From positions 14,537,329-14,601,328 of the forward strand of contig OX638369.1 of NCBI GenBank assembly GCA_951812925.1: a stretch of 64,000 bases of DNA, given 5' to 3'. The notes below the pieces were generated by a model. That model was not told the origin of the DNA and made no database searches. It worked only from the letters and a program-made list of their open reading frames with translations. Positions 11,453 to 23,785 of the stretch are shown piece after piece. The number at the start of each line of letters is the position of its first letter. Position 1 is the stretch's first letter. A program made the translations under genes and the position numbers. This DNA is from Calliopum simillimum. Lineage: Eukaryota; Arthropoda; Insecta; Diptera; Lauxaniidae.

Positions 11453-12721
11453 GGGCTGTTCAAAAAAAATATGTATACATATATATGTATATCTACTTTG
11501 GCATCACGTTCTACATCATGACAGAATATCCCATAAATTTTTTCAGATTTTTAAATACATTTTTAAAAGTGGCTCAAAGCAAAAATATATTTATAATATG
11601 TTTTTTTTAGCATTAATTATAAAATGTTGGCAAACAATTTGAAAAATTTGTTTTAGAGTAACATTATAAAAATCATTTTGTTTGTTTTTTAATGAACTTT
11701 AAAATCTACGTTGTCATTTTGACAAAGAAAAATTTTACACCTCTTAAAAAACGAAGAACTGCCTTAAAAAGGCGAAATTTAACGGTTTTAAAAGAAAAAA
11801 GTCATCGTGCCTTAAACGAAATGAACATTTTTTAATTTACAAGATCTCATTCGAAAGAACTTTTAAAAACCTTCAAGACAAGATACGTTAAGACTTTTTT
11901 GGGTCAGCAGGCTCGATGATATCACGTTTGAAACATAGAAATGCAGCCCCGTGAAAGGCAAAACGCTTTTTTACTCAAGAGGGATGCATCTTACAAAAAA
12001 GTTCTCATGGCATAAAATGCTTAGAATCATGCAAGAAACAAGTGTGAGTTTTTTTTATTTTATTATTTTGTTTTAGAAAAAAATTTTTTTTTTAACGTCA
12101 TTTTTAATAAATTAAAAAAAAAAAAAAATTTCACACTTGTTCCTTGCCTGATTCTAAGCATTTTATGCCATGAGAACTTTTTTGTAAGATGCCTCCTTCT
12201 TGAGTAAAAAAGCGTTTTGCCTTTCACGGGGCTGCATTTCTATGTTTCAAACGTTATATCATCGTGCCTGCTGGCCCAATAAAGTCTTAACATATCTTGT
12301 CTTGAAGGTTTTTAAGAGCTCTTTTGAATGAGATCTTGTAAATTAAAAAATGTTCATTTCGTTTAAAGCACGATGACTTTTTCCTTTGAAAAACCGTTAA
12401 ATTTCGCCTTTTTAAGGCAGTTTTTGGTTTTTTAAGAGGTGAAAAATTTTTTTTTTGTCAAAATTACAACGTAGATTTTAAAGTTTATTAAAAGCAAACA
12501 AAATGAATGTTTTTATGTTACTCTAAAACAAATTTTTCAAATTGTTTGCCAACATTTTATAATTAATGCTAAAAACAAAAATATTACAATACAAATATAT
12601 TTTTGCTTTGTGCCACCTTTAAAAATCTGAAAAAATTTATGGGATATTCTGTCATGATGTAAAACGTGATGCCAAAGTATATCTAAGAAATTCGAAAAAA
12701 TTTTTTTTTTTTGAACAGCCC
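11453..12721. mobile_element. Palindromic transposon C1 (TA target)
   Basis: The arms mirror each other around about 12085, with termini GGGCTGTTCAAAAAA / TTTTTTGAACAGCCC flanked by TA on each side. A TA duplication points to the Tc1/mariner superfamily (inference). There is no coding capacity. Element B1 is inserted exactly at its left edge, using the TAGG made of the TA duplication plus the first two bases of C1. A diverged relative lies at 41765-42050. Confidence 0.78.
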
Positions 12722-12780
12722 TAATGTCCTTTGGACATACATAAAAATTAACCAGAGAGAAAAACGCATTTTTTATTTAT

Positions 12781-14221
12781 ATGTATGTATGTATGTATGT
12801 ATTCTCCTTTAACTCCTAGGAGGAGCATAGGGCCAATATGAAATCTCTCCATTTGTCACGATCCCTTGCGATGACTTTGATCTCTTGCCACGATTTTCCC
12901 GATTCTTGGATTTCCTTTTCCAACGACCTTTTTGCAGTTGGTTTTGGGTCTACCACGTCCTCTACTGCCTTGTGGATTCCACTCAAGGGCCTGGCGACAA
13001 ACTTCGCTGTGTGGTTTCTAGAGAGTGTGACCAATCCATCCCCATTTGCGCAGCTTGATCTCGATTGCTATAGCCTTCTGTTTGCATTTTTGATGTAGCT
13101 CGGCATTTGATATAGTGCGAGGCCACCAAACCTTTAGTATTCGCCTTAAGCATTTGTTGACGAATACTTGCAGCTTGTTCGTTAGTTGTTCAGTAACAAG
13201 CCACGTTTTGCACCCATATAACAAAACTGATTTCACATTTGAATCACAAATGCGCACTCTCGTTTTGGTGGATATAACGCACGAAAACCATATTTTGTTC
13301 AGTTGAGCAAACGCGCCTTTTGCTTTTGCTATTCTTGAGTTGATATCCTCTTTTGCTCCACCATCCATAGAGATAATGCTGCCTAAATACGTGAAGTTTT
13401 CGACGTTTTCGATGTCATCACTGCCAGCTCTAAATGTGATGTCATTCCGGTTTGCCTTTAGCTTCATGCTTTTAGTCTTGGATACGTTGATTTTCAGGCC
13501 GGCCATTTGTGATTCCAAGACAAGGTCTTCAATTTTGTTTTCCATATCTAAATGTTTGGACGATAAGAGGCAGATGTCATCAGCGTAGTCGAGGTCTTCT
13601 AGATGTTCAGTAAAGTTCCATTGGATACCCCTTTTGGCCTTATTAAGAGCTTTATCTAGAATATCGTCAAGAACGATAAAGAAGAGAGATGGTGATAGAA
13701 AACACCCCTGCCGTACACCTGAATAAGTGGTGAATGTCGGTGACAACAACCCGTTGTGTAACACACTGCATTTAAAGCCTTCATATTGTGCACGTACTAA
13801 GTTTATGGCCTTTGCGGCAATACCTCTTCGTTGCAGTGACGCCTAGATGTTTTCTCGGGAAACACTGTCGAAGGCAGTGCTATAGTCAACGAAGACAAGT
13901 TGAAGTGCAGCACGCCACTCGCATGATTGTTCGACAATTATTCTGAGCGTGTTGATTTGATCCACGCATGATCGGTTTCGCCGGAATCCTGCTTGCTGCT
14001 TTCGATTGGCCGAATCAAGTTTTTCGTTTACCCTGTTCAGAAGCACTTTCGTCAAAACTTTTGATGGTACTGAGAGCAAGGTGATGCCTCTATAGTTTCG
14101 GCACTCGCTTAGGTCACCTTTTATCGGGAATTTGACTAACATGCCATGTAGCCAATCTTCTGGCAAACGCCCTTCGCTCCAGATTTTGGTGAGCAGAGGA
14201 TGCAGAATTTTAGCTGATGTT
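12781..14221 (-). mobile_element. 5'-truncated LINE copy 1 with (ATAC)n tail
   Basis: A non-LTR retrotransposon lying on the minus strand, 5'-truncated near 14221. It ends after the stop codon in a short 3' UTR and a tetranucleotide tail, (ATGT)5 as seen on the plus strand at 12781-12800. It sits in the TTTGGACAAAC repeat field. Short tandem tails rather than poly(A) are typical of RTE-type LINEs, but the clade is not proved here. Confidence 0.82.
12816..14221 (-). pseudogene. LINE reverse transcriptase, C-terminal two thirds, broken
   Basis: Reverse transcriptase of a non-LTR element that copies its RNA at a nicked target. Motifs in order: NYRGITLLSVPSK, QAGFRRNRSC, the motif A core DYSTAFDSV, SGVRQGC (motif B), DYADD at 13587-13576 (motif C), KTKSMKL, YLGSIIS, then a C-terminal RRILKVWWPRTIS...RKWGWIGHTL segment and a terminal GKSWQE...DRDKW...ALCSS block. 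Breaks: a nonsense codon after SRENI (about 13843), a stop after GHTL (about 13016) and a frameshift shortly after it. The endonuclease domain is lost by 5' truncation. The catalytic Asp pair is intact, but the copy is dead. Confidence 0.88.
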
Positions 14222-14225
14222 ATGG

Positions 14226-14700
14226 ACAAGCAAAAAAGATGACAAAATAAAAAATACCATTCGGACAAACAATTGGAACAAGGTCTTTGAATAACAAAAT
14301 ATTTACAGAAAGAAAAAAAATTTGGACACAACAAAAATTACTCCACATACACAAAAATCTGCCGGACAAACAAAAACACAGTTCTCAATGTGAACGAAAA
14401 ATTTTTTGGACAAATAAAAAATCATTTAGACATGCAAAAATTAAATAAATTTCGGCACAAAATTCTATTGGACAAACAAAGAATATGATCATTTGGACAA
14501 ACATAACAATTAAATGGAGAAAAATTCGTTCGCTGAAGAAACAAACGAAAATCTCTTGAACATGCAAAAAATCATTTGGACAAATGATAAACTTTCTGAA
14601 AAGCCCAACTTTTTTTTCTCAAAATGAATTGGACAAGCCTTTGGCTATCTTAGCATACGCCAAGGTAGCCGGACAAAGCAAAAATCAATTGGATGAATGA
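14226..14700. repeat. Degenerate TTTGGACAAAC repeat field, right part
   Basis: Recurrent 'TTTGGACAAACAAAAAATCA'-like words continue the field seen at 9885-10058. No gene is present; open frames here are artefacts of the repeat. Confidence 0.5.
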
Positions 14701-16296
14701 AATGAAAAAAAAAATTCACTTTTGAGATCGATTAAATAAAGATACAAATTTAACACAACAAAATAAGGTAAACCCCTGTAATCAAACATTGAACTTTGAT
14801 GAAAAAAAGAAGAAAATAACCAAAGTTCCCATACTGTCAGCAATATTTGTAGCACTAATTCACGCAACGCCGCATGTCCTCAAATCCAGTTTTATTGTGC
14901 CCTTTAGTTCTTTCCGTATGCAACAGGGATATGCGCGCATGCGTGTAATAAAACACCGCAGGGCAGTCGCACAAATAAATTGTTCAATAAAATGATAAAT
15001 TTTTGTGTCGCATCAGAATTGCGCATGCGTGCAACATGTTGCTGCAGCATTTGTGAACAGCAGCAAAAGCAGCAGCTTGGGCTCAAAATTTAAGGCGGTC
15101 ATAAAAAGTTATTAATTTGCACTGTTTTCGTTCAAAAAAACAAGAGCTCGTGAGCAGTGTAAGCCCAAAAAATAAAAAAGCGTGCTAATACTTTATGACC
15201 CTACTAAGTGTTGGTGTGTATCTATAGAGGAGTATCCAATGACGCGTCGGGTGCATGAAAGTTATATTTAATAAATTCGATCGTAAAAGTGTAGCAACAT
15301 CGGAAGCCGATATGTAGGTTCAGCGACATTTTATCTGCGCGATATTGTAAATTTATTATTACTTTTTTTTTTTTTGTGAATTCAGGTGACTCTTGTTGTG
15401 CGCACTAATAAGGCCCATAAATAACTTTTACTTTTGTGAATGCCTCTAATTTCTTTCGTTAGTGTCAACTGTGAAATTTAATTAATTTATTCATGGTTTA
15501 TGCTAAATATTTACAATAAACATAAATTCTTATTTATTTGCATAATGAGATTATCTGCTTTTTAATAACGTGCGATTTTGGAGCAAAATAAAATAGAAAA
15601 CGCCTTGTAGCAGAAAAATGTTTGCGATAATTAATTCACGATAAATCATTGTATACTGATGTTTTGTATTTGGAGATTTTAGAAAAATTTTGCATGAATT
15701 TTTGGATCCAGCAGGAAAACCGGTACATTTTTGGACTGAAATCTGTTAAAAAAAGTATACCATATATATTTAGGAAAGATTAGATTAGATCGGCTTTGTA
15801 GTTAACATAAGTTTAAGATACATTGGGGGCTCCCTAACATCATAGGAAACAACACTAGAAAATTGTTTTGAAATAAAACCAGAAAAATCTCCTTACAAAA
15901 TTCTGGCCTTATTTCCATTTTGTTTGGAAATAAGCCCAAAAACTTTATGGCGTATTTTCCAAAAATGTGTGGTTTTTTTCTAAAAGTTATGTTTAATACA
16001 AAAAGGAAATAGCTCAAGCTTTATCTCCAAAAAATTTTTGTTCAAAATCTCAAATTTCAACGAAATCTAAAAATTACATTTTTGAGAATATACGTTAAAT
16101 AGGGTGGAAATTTAGATTCATCCCGAAACAGACTCAGAAGTTAGAAGGACTTTTAAAACTGATATTTTTTTTCATTCCGAGAAAATTCAATGGAGCACTT
16201 TTGATTCTTAACCTGTTTCTATTTCAAAATGAATACCCAAAGTCGCTTTAGAAATAAAGACTATGCCCTTGCACAAATTTTAACGTTTAAAAATTA
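14701..16296. other. Non-coding host-like region
   Basis: Contains a GCGCATGCGTG word pair in inverted setting at about 14931-15030 and CAG runs at 15059-15078. No gene, RNA or complete element is recognised. Confidence 0.4.
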
Positions 16297-18046
16297 GTAC
16301 CTGCAGACCGATCCCTGCTCGGTCAACAATCTAATCTTATTATTTTAGTCGATGTTTTTATTCATACCTTTTTTTTGTTATGAAACTCGTACCTTTTCAC
16401 CTCTAATGGTTATGCTTTCAAAATGATAAATAAATCGATGAGAATAATAATAAGAAAAAACTCGGAAAGCATCGAATGGTATAGAAAAATATCAAAAACT
16501 CAAATTTTTTTTTGGTGAAATAGAATGCCCTAAAATAAATAAATGGGATATGCCACGCACCCAAAATATTTTGTATGGCGGCTGAAATATCTTATCTTCA
16601 AAGGATCATAACACGGAAAATAAGAATCCTATTGGGAAAATCTGAAAGGATATTTGGATAAGGAAGAGTGTAACTATCCGATGCAATTAATAAAAAAGAA
16701 TTTCACTTTTTCTTGTAGCTACGCTGTAAGACTGAACACAGCGTTTTCTTCAACTTCAAGCAAGGATATTTCAAAATCCTGCAGGTATAATGACAGTTCT
16801 GCTGATGAAGATGGATTCAGAGTCAAAAAGTACATACAACTGCATATAAGAATTAAACAGTTCATTCCATTTTTTTTGTACCTAAGTTATTAACCAAAAT
16901 TTTTATTTTGATAAAAAAGTGGGCGTGGCAGTTATTAAACAAAGCCTTCTTTTTTGTTATGCTTTAGACTCGCATACCAAATTTCATCAAAATATGTTGT
17001 ATCATTTGCGAGAAATAGCATTTAATGTGTTTTACTTGTATGGGAGGTTCCACGCGCACTTTCGATATTTTTTTCCTACTTTCAGGTCGTAGGTGCCTTA
17101 TAGCAAGTAGACTCCCTTCAGTTAAATTCAGAAAGATTGCTTTAGTAGTTTTCTTTTTATAGCGCATTATATTTTTGTGGGCGGTGCCACGCCCTTCAAC
17201 GAGTTTTCCCAATATAATGGCATATCACATATAAATACTTGTTTGAAGAGGTAACAGGAACTAAATTTTCATCAAAATTGTCGGAGTCGTTTTCGAGCAA
17301 TATTGAATCAAAATTTTCAAGGCTTAAAAAATGGGCGTGGCACTTATTCGATCCCGCCCACTTTTCGTTTGTTACAAGGTATTATTAAGCAGTATCTACA
17401 TACAAAATTTCATTCAAATATCTTGTAAAATTTGCGAGAAATAGCAGTTAACGTATTTGCTTGTATGGGAGGTTCCACGTGCAATGGCGATATTTCGCCC
17501 ACCTTCACGTCAGAGATGCTCCATAGCAATTAGGCTCCTCACACTTTATTTCAGAATGTTTGCTTTATTAGTTTTCTTTCCCAATATAGTGGTGTAGTAC
17601 ATATTAATTCTTGTTTACAGAGGTAATATCTTCTGAATTTTCATTAAAATTGTTGGAGTCATTTTCGAGTAATATTGAATCAAAATTTTCAAGAGCTAAA
17701 AAGTGGGCGTGGTACTTCTTCGATCCCGCCCACTTTTTGTCTGTTACAAGGTATTATCAAGTTGTACCCGCTTACTAAATTTGATCAAAATATCTTGTAT
17801 AGTTTGCGAGTTCTAACTAAACCAAATTTAAAATTTAGGGCAGTGCCACGCCCCCTGGTAAGCGTTTACAAAGTTCAAACTTAGCTCATTCTTCATTGTA
17901 TGCTAGTATCTAACTCTATTCCAGGTTTCATTAAGATCGCAGTAGCCGTTTTCGAGAAAAAATATTGGCACAGAAATAAGTACAAAAAAACAAACAAAAA
18001 AACAAACAAACATACAATTTTAGCTCGTATAAGAAGAGAAGATAAA
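16297..18046. repeat. GGGCGTGGC dispersed repeat L1
   Basis: A 1.75-kb repeat running from 'GTACCTGCAGACCGATCC' to 'CTCGTATAAGAAGAGAAGAT'. An inverted copy lies at 37539-38913 and a worn fragment near 47235. It contains several 'GTGGGCGTGGCA' words and 'TTTCATCAAAATAT' runs. A 372-bp block (starting 17301 and 17673) is tandemly duplicated here but single in the other copy. It has no coding capacity; the class is unknown. Confidence 0.72.
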
Positions 18047-18143
18047 GAGTATGGATCTTTGAAATGGTATACTTATTTGTTTTAAAGCCGGAGAGCTATA
18101 CATAGCATGTTATATCACACTACTTATCTCAAAAGCCGACTAC

Positions 18144-18303
18144 ACACTAAAAAATTATAGTTTACTTTTCTTAGTTTTGATTCTATTTAGTATTGATTTT
18201 AAACGTTTTTGGTATTCAACTCCGATTTTTTTCCAAAAAAGTTTGAAATTTATTCCACAAAAGTATGAAATTTATTCCAAAATAGTTTAAAATTAATACA
18301 TTT
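18144..18303. repeat. 150-bp dispersed repeat I, copy 1
   Basis: Runs from ACACTAAAAAATTATAG to TTTAAAATTAATAC. Two related copies lie at 20729-20858 and 57938-58053, sharing 'GAAATTTATTCCAAAATAGT'. Its nature is unknown. Confidence 0.65.
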
Positions 18304-18331
18304 TTTGGCATCATACTACTATACAAAATAC

Positions 18332-18711
18332 AACGTCTGTCTGTCCATCTGTCTATCTGTCTGTCTATCTGTCTGTCTGTCTGTCTATCTGTCTGTCTAT
18401 CTGTCTGTCTATCTGTCTGTCTATCTGTCTGTCTATCTGTCTGTCTATCTGTCTGTCTATCTGTTTGTCTATCTGTCTGTCCATCTGTCTGTCTATCTGT
18501 CTGTCTATCTGTCTGTCTATCTGTCTGTCTATCTGTCTGTCTATTTGTCTGTCTATCTGTCTGTCTATCTGTCTGTCTGTCTATCTGTCTGTCTATCTGT
18601 CTGTCTATCTGTCTGTCTATCTGTCTGTCTATCTGTCTGTCTATCTGTCTGTCTATCTGTCTGTCTATCTATTTGCCTGTCTATCTGTCTGTCTATCTGT
18701 CTGTCTGTGTC
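18332..18711. repeat. (TCTG/TCTA)n tetranucleotide array
   Basis: About 380 bp of alternating TCTG and TCTA units. Most follow a regular 12-base TCTGTCTGTCTA higher-order pattern with rare substitutions. It abuts repeat I on the left. The open frames across it (LSVYLSVY) are artefacts. Confidence 0.95.
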
Positions 18712-20728
18712 TCCATAACTCCAGAACCCATCGTCCGATTTGCATGATACATTTTATTTGGAAATATCTTCAGCTTCGTCCGGATTCTTGGAAATCCAAT
18801 AATTTAAAAACCAACTATCCGATTTGCATGAGTTTTTGCTTTCGAATACATGCTATCAAATACCAGAACAAATTCTAATTTGAAATACCCTCGGCATCGC
18901 CCGGAATATTAAAAAATTCTGGCACCGGGTCAAATAACTCCCGATGGGAAAAATACAGCGATATAAAAAAGACCTTCTGAGGCTGTGTGACAGATATGGA
19001 TGAGATAAGGTGCATGCAATTTAAAAGAGTATTGGGAACGGGCGAACAAATACGCTCCCGAGCAACTCGTTGTTCTATGTAAATACTTTTTGGTTTTAAA
19101 ACTAAGCTCAAATTTTTACTGTGTAACATCTAAGTAAAAACCAGATGTCCATAGCAAATGACTTTAATCTATGCAAATAAGGTTGGACAGGATATACTCT
19201 TTGAAAACCATAAAAACCTTAAATGAAAGCCATAAGGCAGTGTAGATGAATGTGGTAAACAAAAAGTCAACTGGAAAAGAAGGTCGGAAAACAAAATTCA
19301 AGTTTTAGGAAAAAACACCTCATTCATGGAGTTGATCAATTTTGACAAACAACTCTCCAACCTAAAAGTTATAGAAGAAAACGATGATTAGCTTAGGATA
19401 TCTATTTGAAAACTCAATTACTCATTACTTGGGTTTTTTCGCGTAATTTATACTCGTATGATTCTAAATTGTTTCGTTTAAACATTTGATGCTTTTGTGC
19501 AATTTATTTCTACATTTATTTCTTTACTTAAATCAATTATAAGATGTTTGGAAATTTATGACAAGCCATAACATAAGAAAAGAGATAAAAATCACAAATT
19601 TATAGATGTAAAAATATAAAAAAACTTAAGAAAGACTTAAGCATGAAATTAACGTAGATAACTGCGAGGAATAACAACCGACTCGGTCGCATGCATGTAC
19701 TGACAGCACAGCAGCATTCAATTAAAAGTTTACAGTACCTCAACTCGTAATGCAAAAATGTAAATTATGCACTTTTTTTTGTACTTAATTTTTTTGCTTG
19801 AAAGGGCCATGTACGACGACAAACTATACACGTGCATATTGCAACTTTGAGTTATCAGCATTGGAAAAATAACACAACAACAACAACAATAAATAGTCTC
19901 ATAGCACAACAAGCAAAAATTCTAATAAAAAGAAGATACTTAAAACTGAAAGAAGATGCTTTTAACTGATGTCATGCATATATTTTTAAACAAATGTTTT
20001 TCTCTATTACACGTACTTTACATACACGTAAGTACTAAATACATAGTTAGTTTTTCCTTACAACATATGCGGCACGTAATGGAAAAAAAACGACGACGAC
20101 TACGTCATTAGCTTATTTTTAGATATAAATTATTTACATTGTTAATTGTATGTAAAGAGAAAAAAAACAACTATAGTAATTAATAATTAAATTAACGCTC
20201 ATGAATTTAAAAAAAAGTATTTTGTGTTATTTATGATGTTTTTTCTAACACTTTTTTGATTAATTTGCAAGCATTCACTGATTATAGTAATATGACCTAC
20301 GATAAGATCAATCAGTTCATACTATAGAAATTGGTCATTGGGCTTTGTACTGTTAAAATAATAATTTCAAAATTTTAATATCATGACTTAAATGTAAATG
20401 CATAACGATTAACAACAAAAGTACTGTAAATTGAATTAAACTCGGTAATAATCAATCATTAGCGCCATCTAGTGTGAATCAAACTTAAAGTCTTGAAAAC
20501 ATCAACACTGCATAGTTTAGTAAAGTAATGAAATATCAAAAAAACATCTAGCACTCCCACCAAGCAGGTTTGTTTTGCAGAAGATGATTCCACATAATTG
20601 ATTAAGATCAATAAAGTTTAAGTAGCTGTTACGAGAACCATCGTGTAAGTTCTAACTATCACCAGCAAATGTGGTAAATAAGGCTGAAAATCAAAATGTG
20701 TATAAGTTTAGTTTTTATTTGAAGAGTG
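18712..20728. other. Non-coding region
   Basis: Starts with a block containing two 'ATCCGATTTGCATGA'-like words at 18734 and 18818, a tandem structure that often adjoins fly GTCT arrays. The rest is AT-rich host-like DNA with CAACAA runs near 19876. No gene is recognised. Confidence 0.4.
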
Positions 20729-20858
20729 TAACAAAAAAATTATAGTTTTTCTTACTTTTTGATTCCCTTTAGTATTGATTTTAAACTTTTTTAGTATTAA
20801 ATTCCGATTTTTTCCAAAAAAGTGTGAAATTTATTCCAAAATAGTTTAAAATCAATAT
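20729..20858. repeat. 150-bp dispersed repeat I, copy 2
   Basis: Shares with copy 1 the words TTTAGTATTGATTTTAAAC, TCCAAAAAAGT and TTTATTCCAAAATAGTTTAA in the same order and spacing. Confidence 0.65.
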
Positions 20859-20974
20859 CGTCATGTCAAAAAATTGTGACAATTGCAGAATCAGTGACAG
20901 ACATTTTAAAGAGATTGAAATTATTGTCTTTCTGCTAACCAAGTTGTTGAAAGATAAAATTTCATAGAAAAATA

Positions 20975-21702
20975 CCATACACTGCAGTATTTTGCGAATT
21001 TTGCTTATATGGGAGGTGCCACACCCTCTTGTCCGAATTCACCCAGTTTTTTCTCAGAGTTTGAATTAATAGTCTTAAGTATTTCAGTGAAATTTAGTTG
21101 GATCATCTTACAAAACTCTTTCAGTATAGCATTTTGAAACTTTTTTTTATATGGGAAGTGCTGCGCCCACTTGTCCGATTTCACCCAATTTTTGTTGAGA
21201 GCTTTCATTTATTATTCTTAGTGTCTGAGTCATATTTGGTTTGAATATCTCAAAAAACGCTTTCAGTATAACGTTTTCAAGCTTTTGCTTATATGAGAGG
21301 TGGGACGCCCTTTTGTCCGAATTCGCCCAGTTTTTGATCATAGCTTGCGCTTACAATTCGTAGTATTTACGTGTGTTTTGGTTGCATTATCGTAAAAAAC
21401 ACTCCAAAAGTTGCATTTTGAATATATTTTTTGTATGGGTGGTAGGCGTGTCCGTTGACCGATTTCGTTCATTTTCAATCTCCCGAGTTAATTTTGACGA
21501 CGGAGGCTGTATACCAAATTTCATTGAATTATCTTGCTTAGTTTTCCCAAAAAATGTATTTCCACACACAGCCAGCCAGCCAGACAGACGGACATGGCTA
21601 TATCGACGCTGATCAAGAATATATATACTTTTCTATATCTGTCACGCCTCCTTCTCTGCGTTACAAACGGAAGGACAAAGTGAATATACCCTTCGTGTAG
21701 GG
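20975..21702. mobile_element. DINE-1/INE-1-like element, truncated copy
   Basis: Three tandem units of about 145 bp (21005, 21147, 21290; each with 'TATGRGAGGTG' and 'TTGTCCGAATT') lead into a CAGCCAGCCAGCCAGACAGA core, then 'GATCAAGAATATATATAC'. It ends in a hairpin ATACCC...GGGTAT at 21686-21706. Known: fly DINE-1/INE-1 elements share the GTCY core, the 'TTCTTGATCAGC' block and the terminal hairpin; the match is from memory, not a search. An inverted fuller copy lies at 25501-26428. The left end is missing here. Confidence 0.55.
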
Positions 21703-22128
21703 TATAAAAACAGTTTTCCAGGGGAGTTATTTACGATGAAGAGGATGTGTTTTAGTCGGAATTATGGTTAGGAGAGTCCGACATGACGGGACCGGTGGCG
21801 ATCTGGCCTATGAGTTCAAATGCTTTTCCACCCCTTATCCTAAAAAAAAAAAGAAAATTTACTTCATGAATTACGAAATACCATCAATAGTGTATACTAT
21901 TAAGTCAATAGTACGAAGAATTAAAATGAACTTCTTTGATTATCAATAGGAGTTACAATGTATTAAATCTATAGAATATATCACCACTGTACCATTTTTC
22001 GTTTGATATAAAATTTGGTATTAACAAAACAATCGCATCGTACTATTGAAACAATAATGCGTCTTATAATGAAATCAATCGTATTTCAAATGATTTCAAT
22101 GAAATTTTGACAGGATACGAATATAAGT
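21703..22128. other. Non-coding spacer
   Basis: AT-rich; no gene, RNA or repeat boundary is recognised apart from the flanking elements. Confidence 0.35.
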
Positions 22129-22291
22129 ATATGAGCTGTTTATTTTGAATCTGTGGCAAGTCCAAAACAAGGTGAAAGTAATGTCAGTGCCATAATAACC
22201 GATTAGTTGACCGACATTCGAGAAAACAGAGACCAATTTTATTCAATTGTAAAAACATGTTAGCCCCACTTTCAAAATAAAGAGCTCATAT
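22129..22291. mobile_element. MITE H1 (ATATGAGC ends)
   Basis: The 163-bp element has ends ATATGAGCTGTTTATTTTGA and the inverse TTCAAAATAAAGAGCTCATAT. The same ends bound the 264-bp copy at 44853-45116. No coding capacity. Confidence 0.65.
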
Positions 22292-22504
22292 AACGGGGAA
22301 AAATCAAAGGCTAGAAAAATGAGTAGTGCCACGCCCCAAAAAAATAAAATTCAACATATCTCATAAACTGTTAGACGCATAGGGATGACATTTGCAAAAG
22401 GCACAAGCCAAATACAACCCATTCGAAAAATGAGCGATGCCACGCTCCTTAGAAATAAAGGTAAATTTATCTCAGGAACTGTTTGATACATATCGTATTG
22501 ATGT

Positions 22505-23413
22505 ACGTCGAAGGTGTTATAGGGTTAATAATGATTTTCGAACTTGCTTTACAAAAAAAAATTTTCTTGGGTCACCCTAACGTTTAAGAGAAAATTTTTT
22601 TTATAGGAAACTTTAAGCTAACTGCATAGAATTTCTTAGTGTGTATGTAGTTATTTGGTTTAAATAGATTTCGCATAGTTCTAGACCTTCAAAGTTGATG
22701 TTTTAAATTTTTTTCCTATTTTCTGTCTTTTGCGGCCATTTTAGTATGAAAAAAATCCTATTAACATTTAACATTAACCTTTTTATAATTTTTTTTAGAA
22801 TTCCCATTAAATTTTCTTTGATTCGGTAGTACATTTATAATATTAATGTTTTGATTTGAGATCAGAACAAAATACTTTTATTGTAACAACACACACGTTT
22901 CTCGCATGTTGCGCTGCACGAGCTGCCCTTTATCTAGCGGAGCTTTCAAACTGATTGTTCCCGAAAAGTAATTTTTTCTGACCTCAAATTGTAAGACTAG
23001 TATGACAAATGTGATACCAAATTGTAGGAAATTCAACGTGGACTCCAAAAAAATTATAAAAGGGTACATTAATTGGATCTCTCTCATACCAAAATGGCCG
23101 CCAAAGTCGAAAAATCAGAAAAAAAATTGAAAATGTCAACTTTAAAGGGTCAGAACTTTGAGAAATCTTTTTGAACCCCTTTAACCCAAACACACTTTTA
23201 GAAAGCTCATACAATTAGCTAAAAGTTTTCTAAAAAAAATTTTCTCTAAAAAAATGTTCTCTAAAGTTATATTTTTAAAACATGTCAGAAAATCAGTTTT
23301 AACCCTATAACTCCTCAGGGGTACATTTTAGACCCCCAATCTAGCGCAATTTTTTTTAGTATAGACCTCCTCTATCACCTCTCAGAAGCTTCGTATCCTT
23401 ATCGATTACATCC
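22505..23413. mobile_element. Palindromic transposon A3
   Basis: A further A-family copy. The right end 'GAAGCTTCGTATCCTTAT' and both arms match A1 and A2, and the arms mirror each other around about 22935. The left terminus is shortened, beginning inside the arm at 'GTTATAGGGTTAATAATGA'. It is inserted in a GTGCCACGCC repeat. Confidence 0.65.
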
Positions 23414-23588
23414 TAAATAAAGGCATCATGCCAAATAACGTTCATTAGGAAAATGGGCTTTGCCACGCCCTCAAAAAACCAAAACCATGGCAATAACACT
23501 TGGTACATTTGTAAAAGGCACCAGACAAATACCACCCAAAAGAATAATGGGCGGTACCACTCCTTTAAAAAACAAAATTCAAATTGAT

Positions 23589-23687
23589 GGTTATCGTGAA
23601 TAAATATTCCCGGGGAATTTTTTCGGACTGCTGTGCATTCTATTGTAATTTTAAAAAATTCCCCAGGAATCTTGAGTTACGATAACC
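23589..23687. mobile_element. 99-bp hairpin MITE
   Basis: The ends GGTTATCGTGAATAAATATT and the inverse AATCTTGAGTTACGATAACC fold into a long hairpin containing TTCCCGGGGAATTTTTT. No coding capacity. Confidence 0.55.
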
Positions 23688-23785
23688 CCCATTATCTCAG
23701 GAACTGTTTGACACAAAGCGATGACATTTGGTATATACAAGAGCATCAAGCCAAATATTTTTATTTTTTTTAAGTGTAGAAGCAT

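Larger units (their letters stand above)
22310..23785. repeat. GTGCCACGCC tandem repeat interrupted by A3
   Basis: Units of about 110 bp with 'GTGCCACGCC', 'TCTCAKRAACTGTT' and 'GATGACATTTG' occur at about 22328, 22436, 23460 and 23552-23740. The A3 palindrome splits the array between 22505 and 23413 and a small hairpin lies at 23589-23687. Confidence 0.5.

Noticed and set aside
18305..18878. Two 137-codon open frames (LSVYLSVY, LSICLSIC)
   Set aside because: Pure translation of the TCTG/TCTA array; any tetranucleotide repeat without stops gives this.
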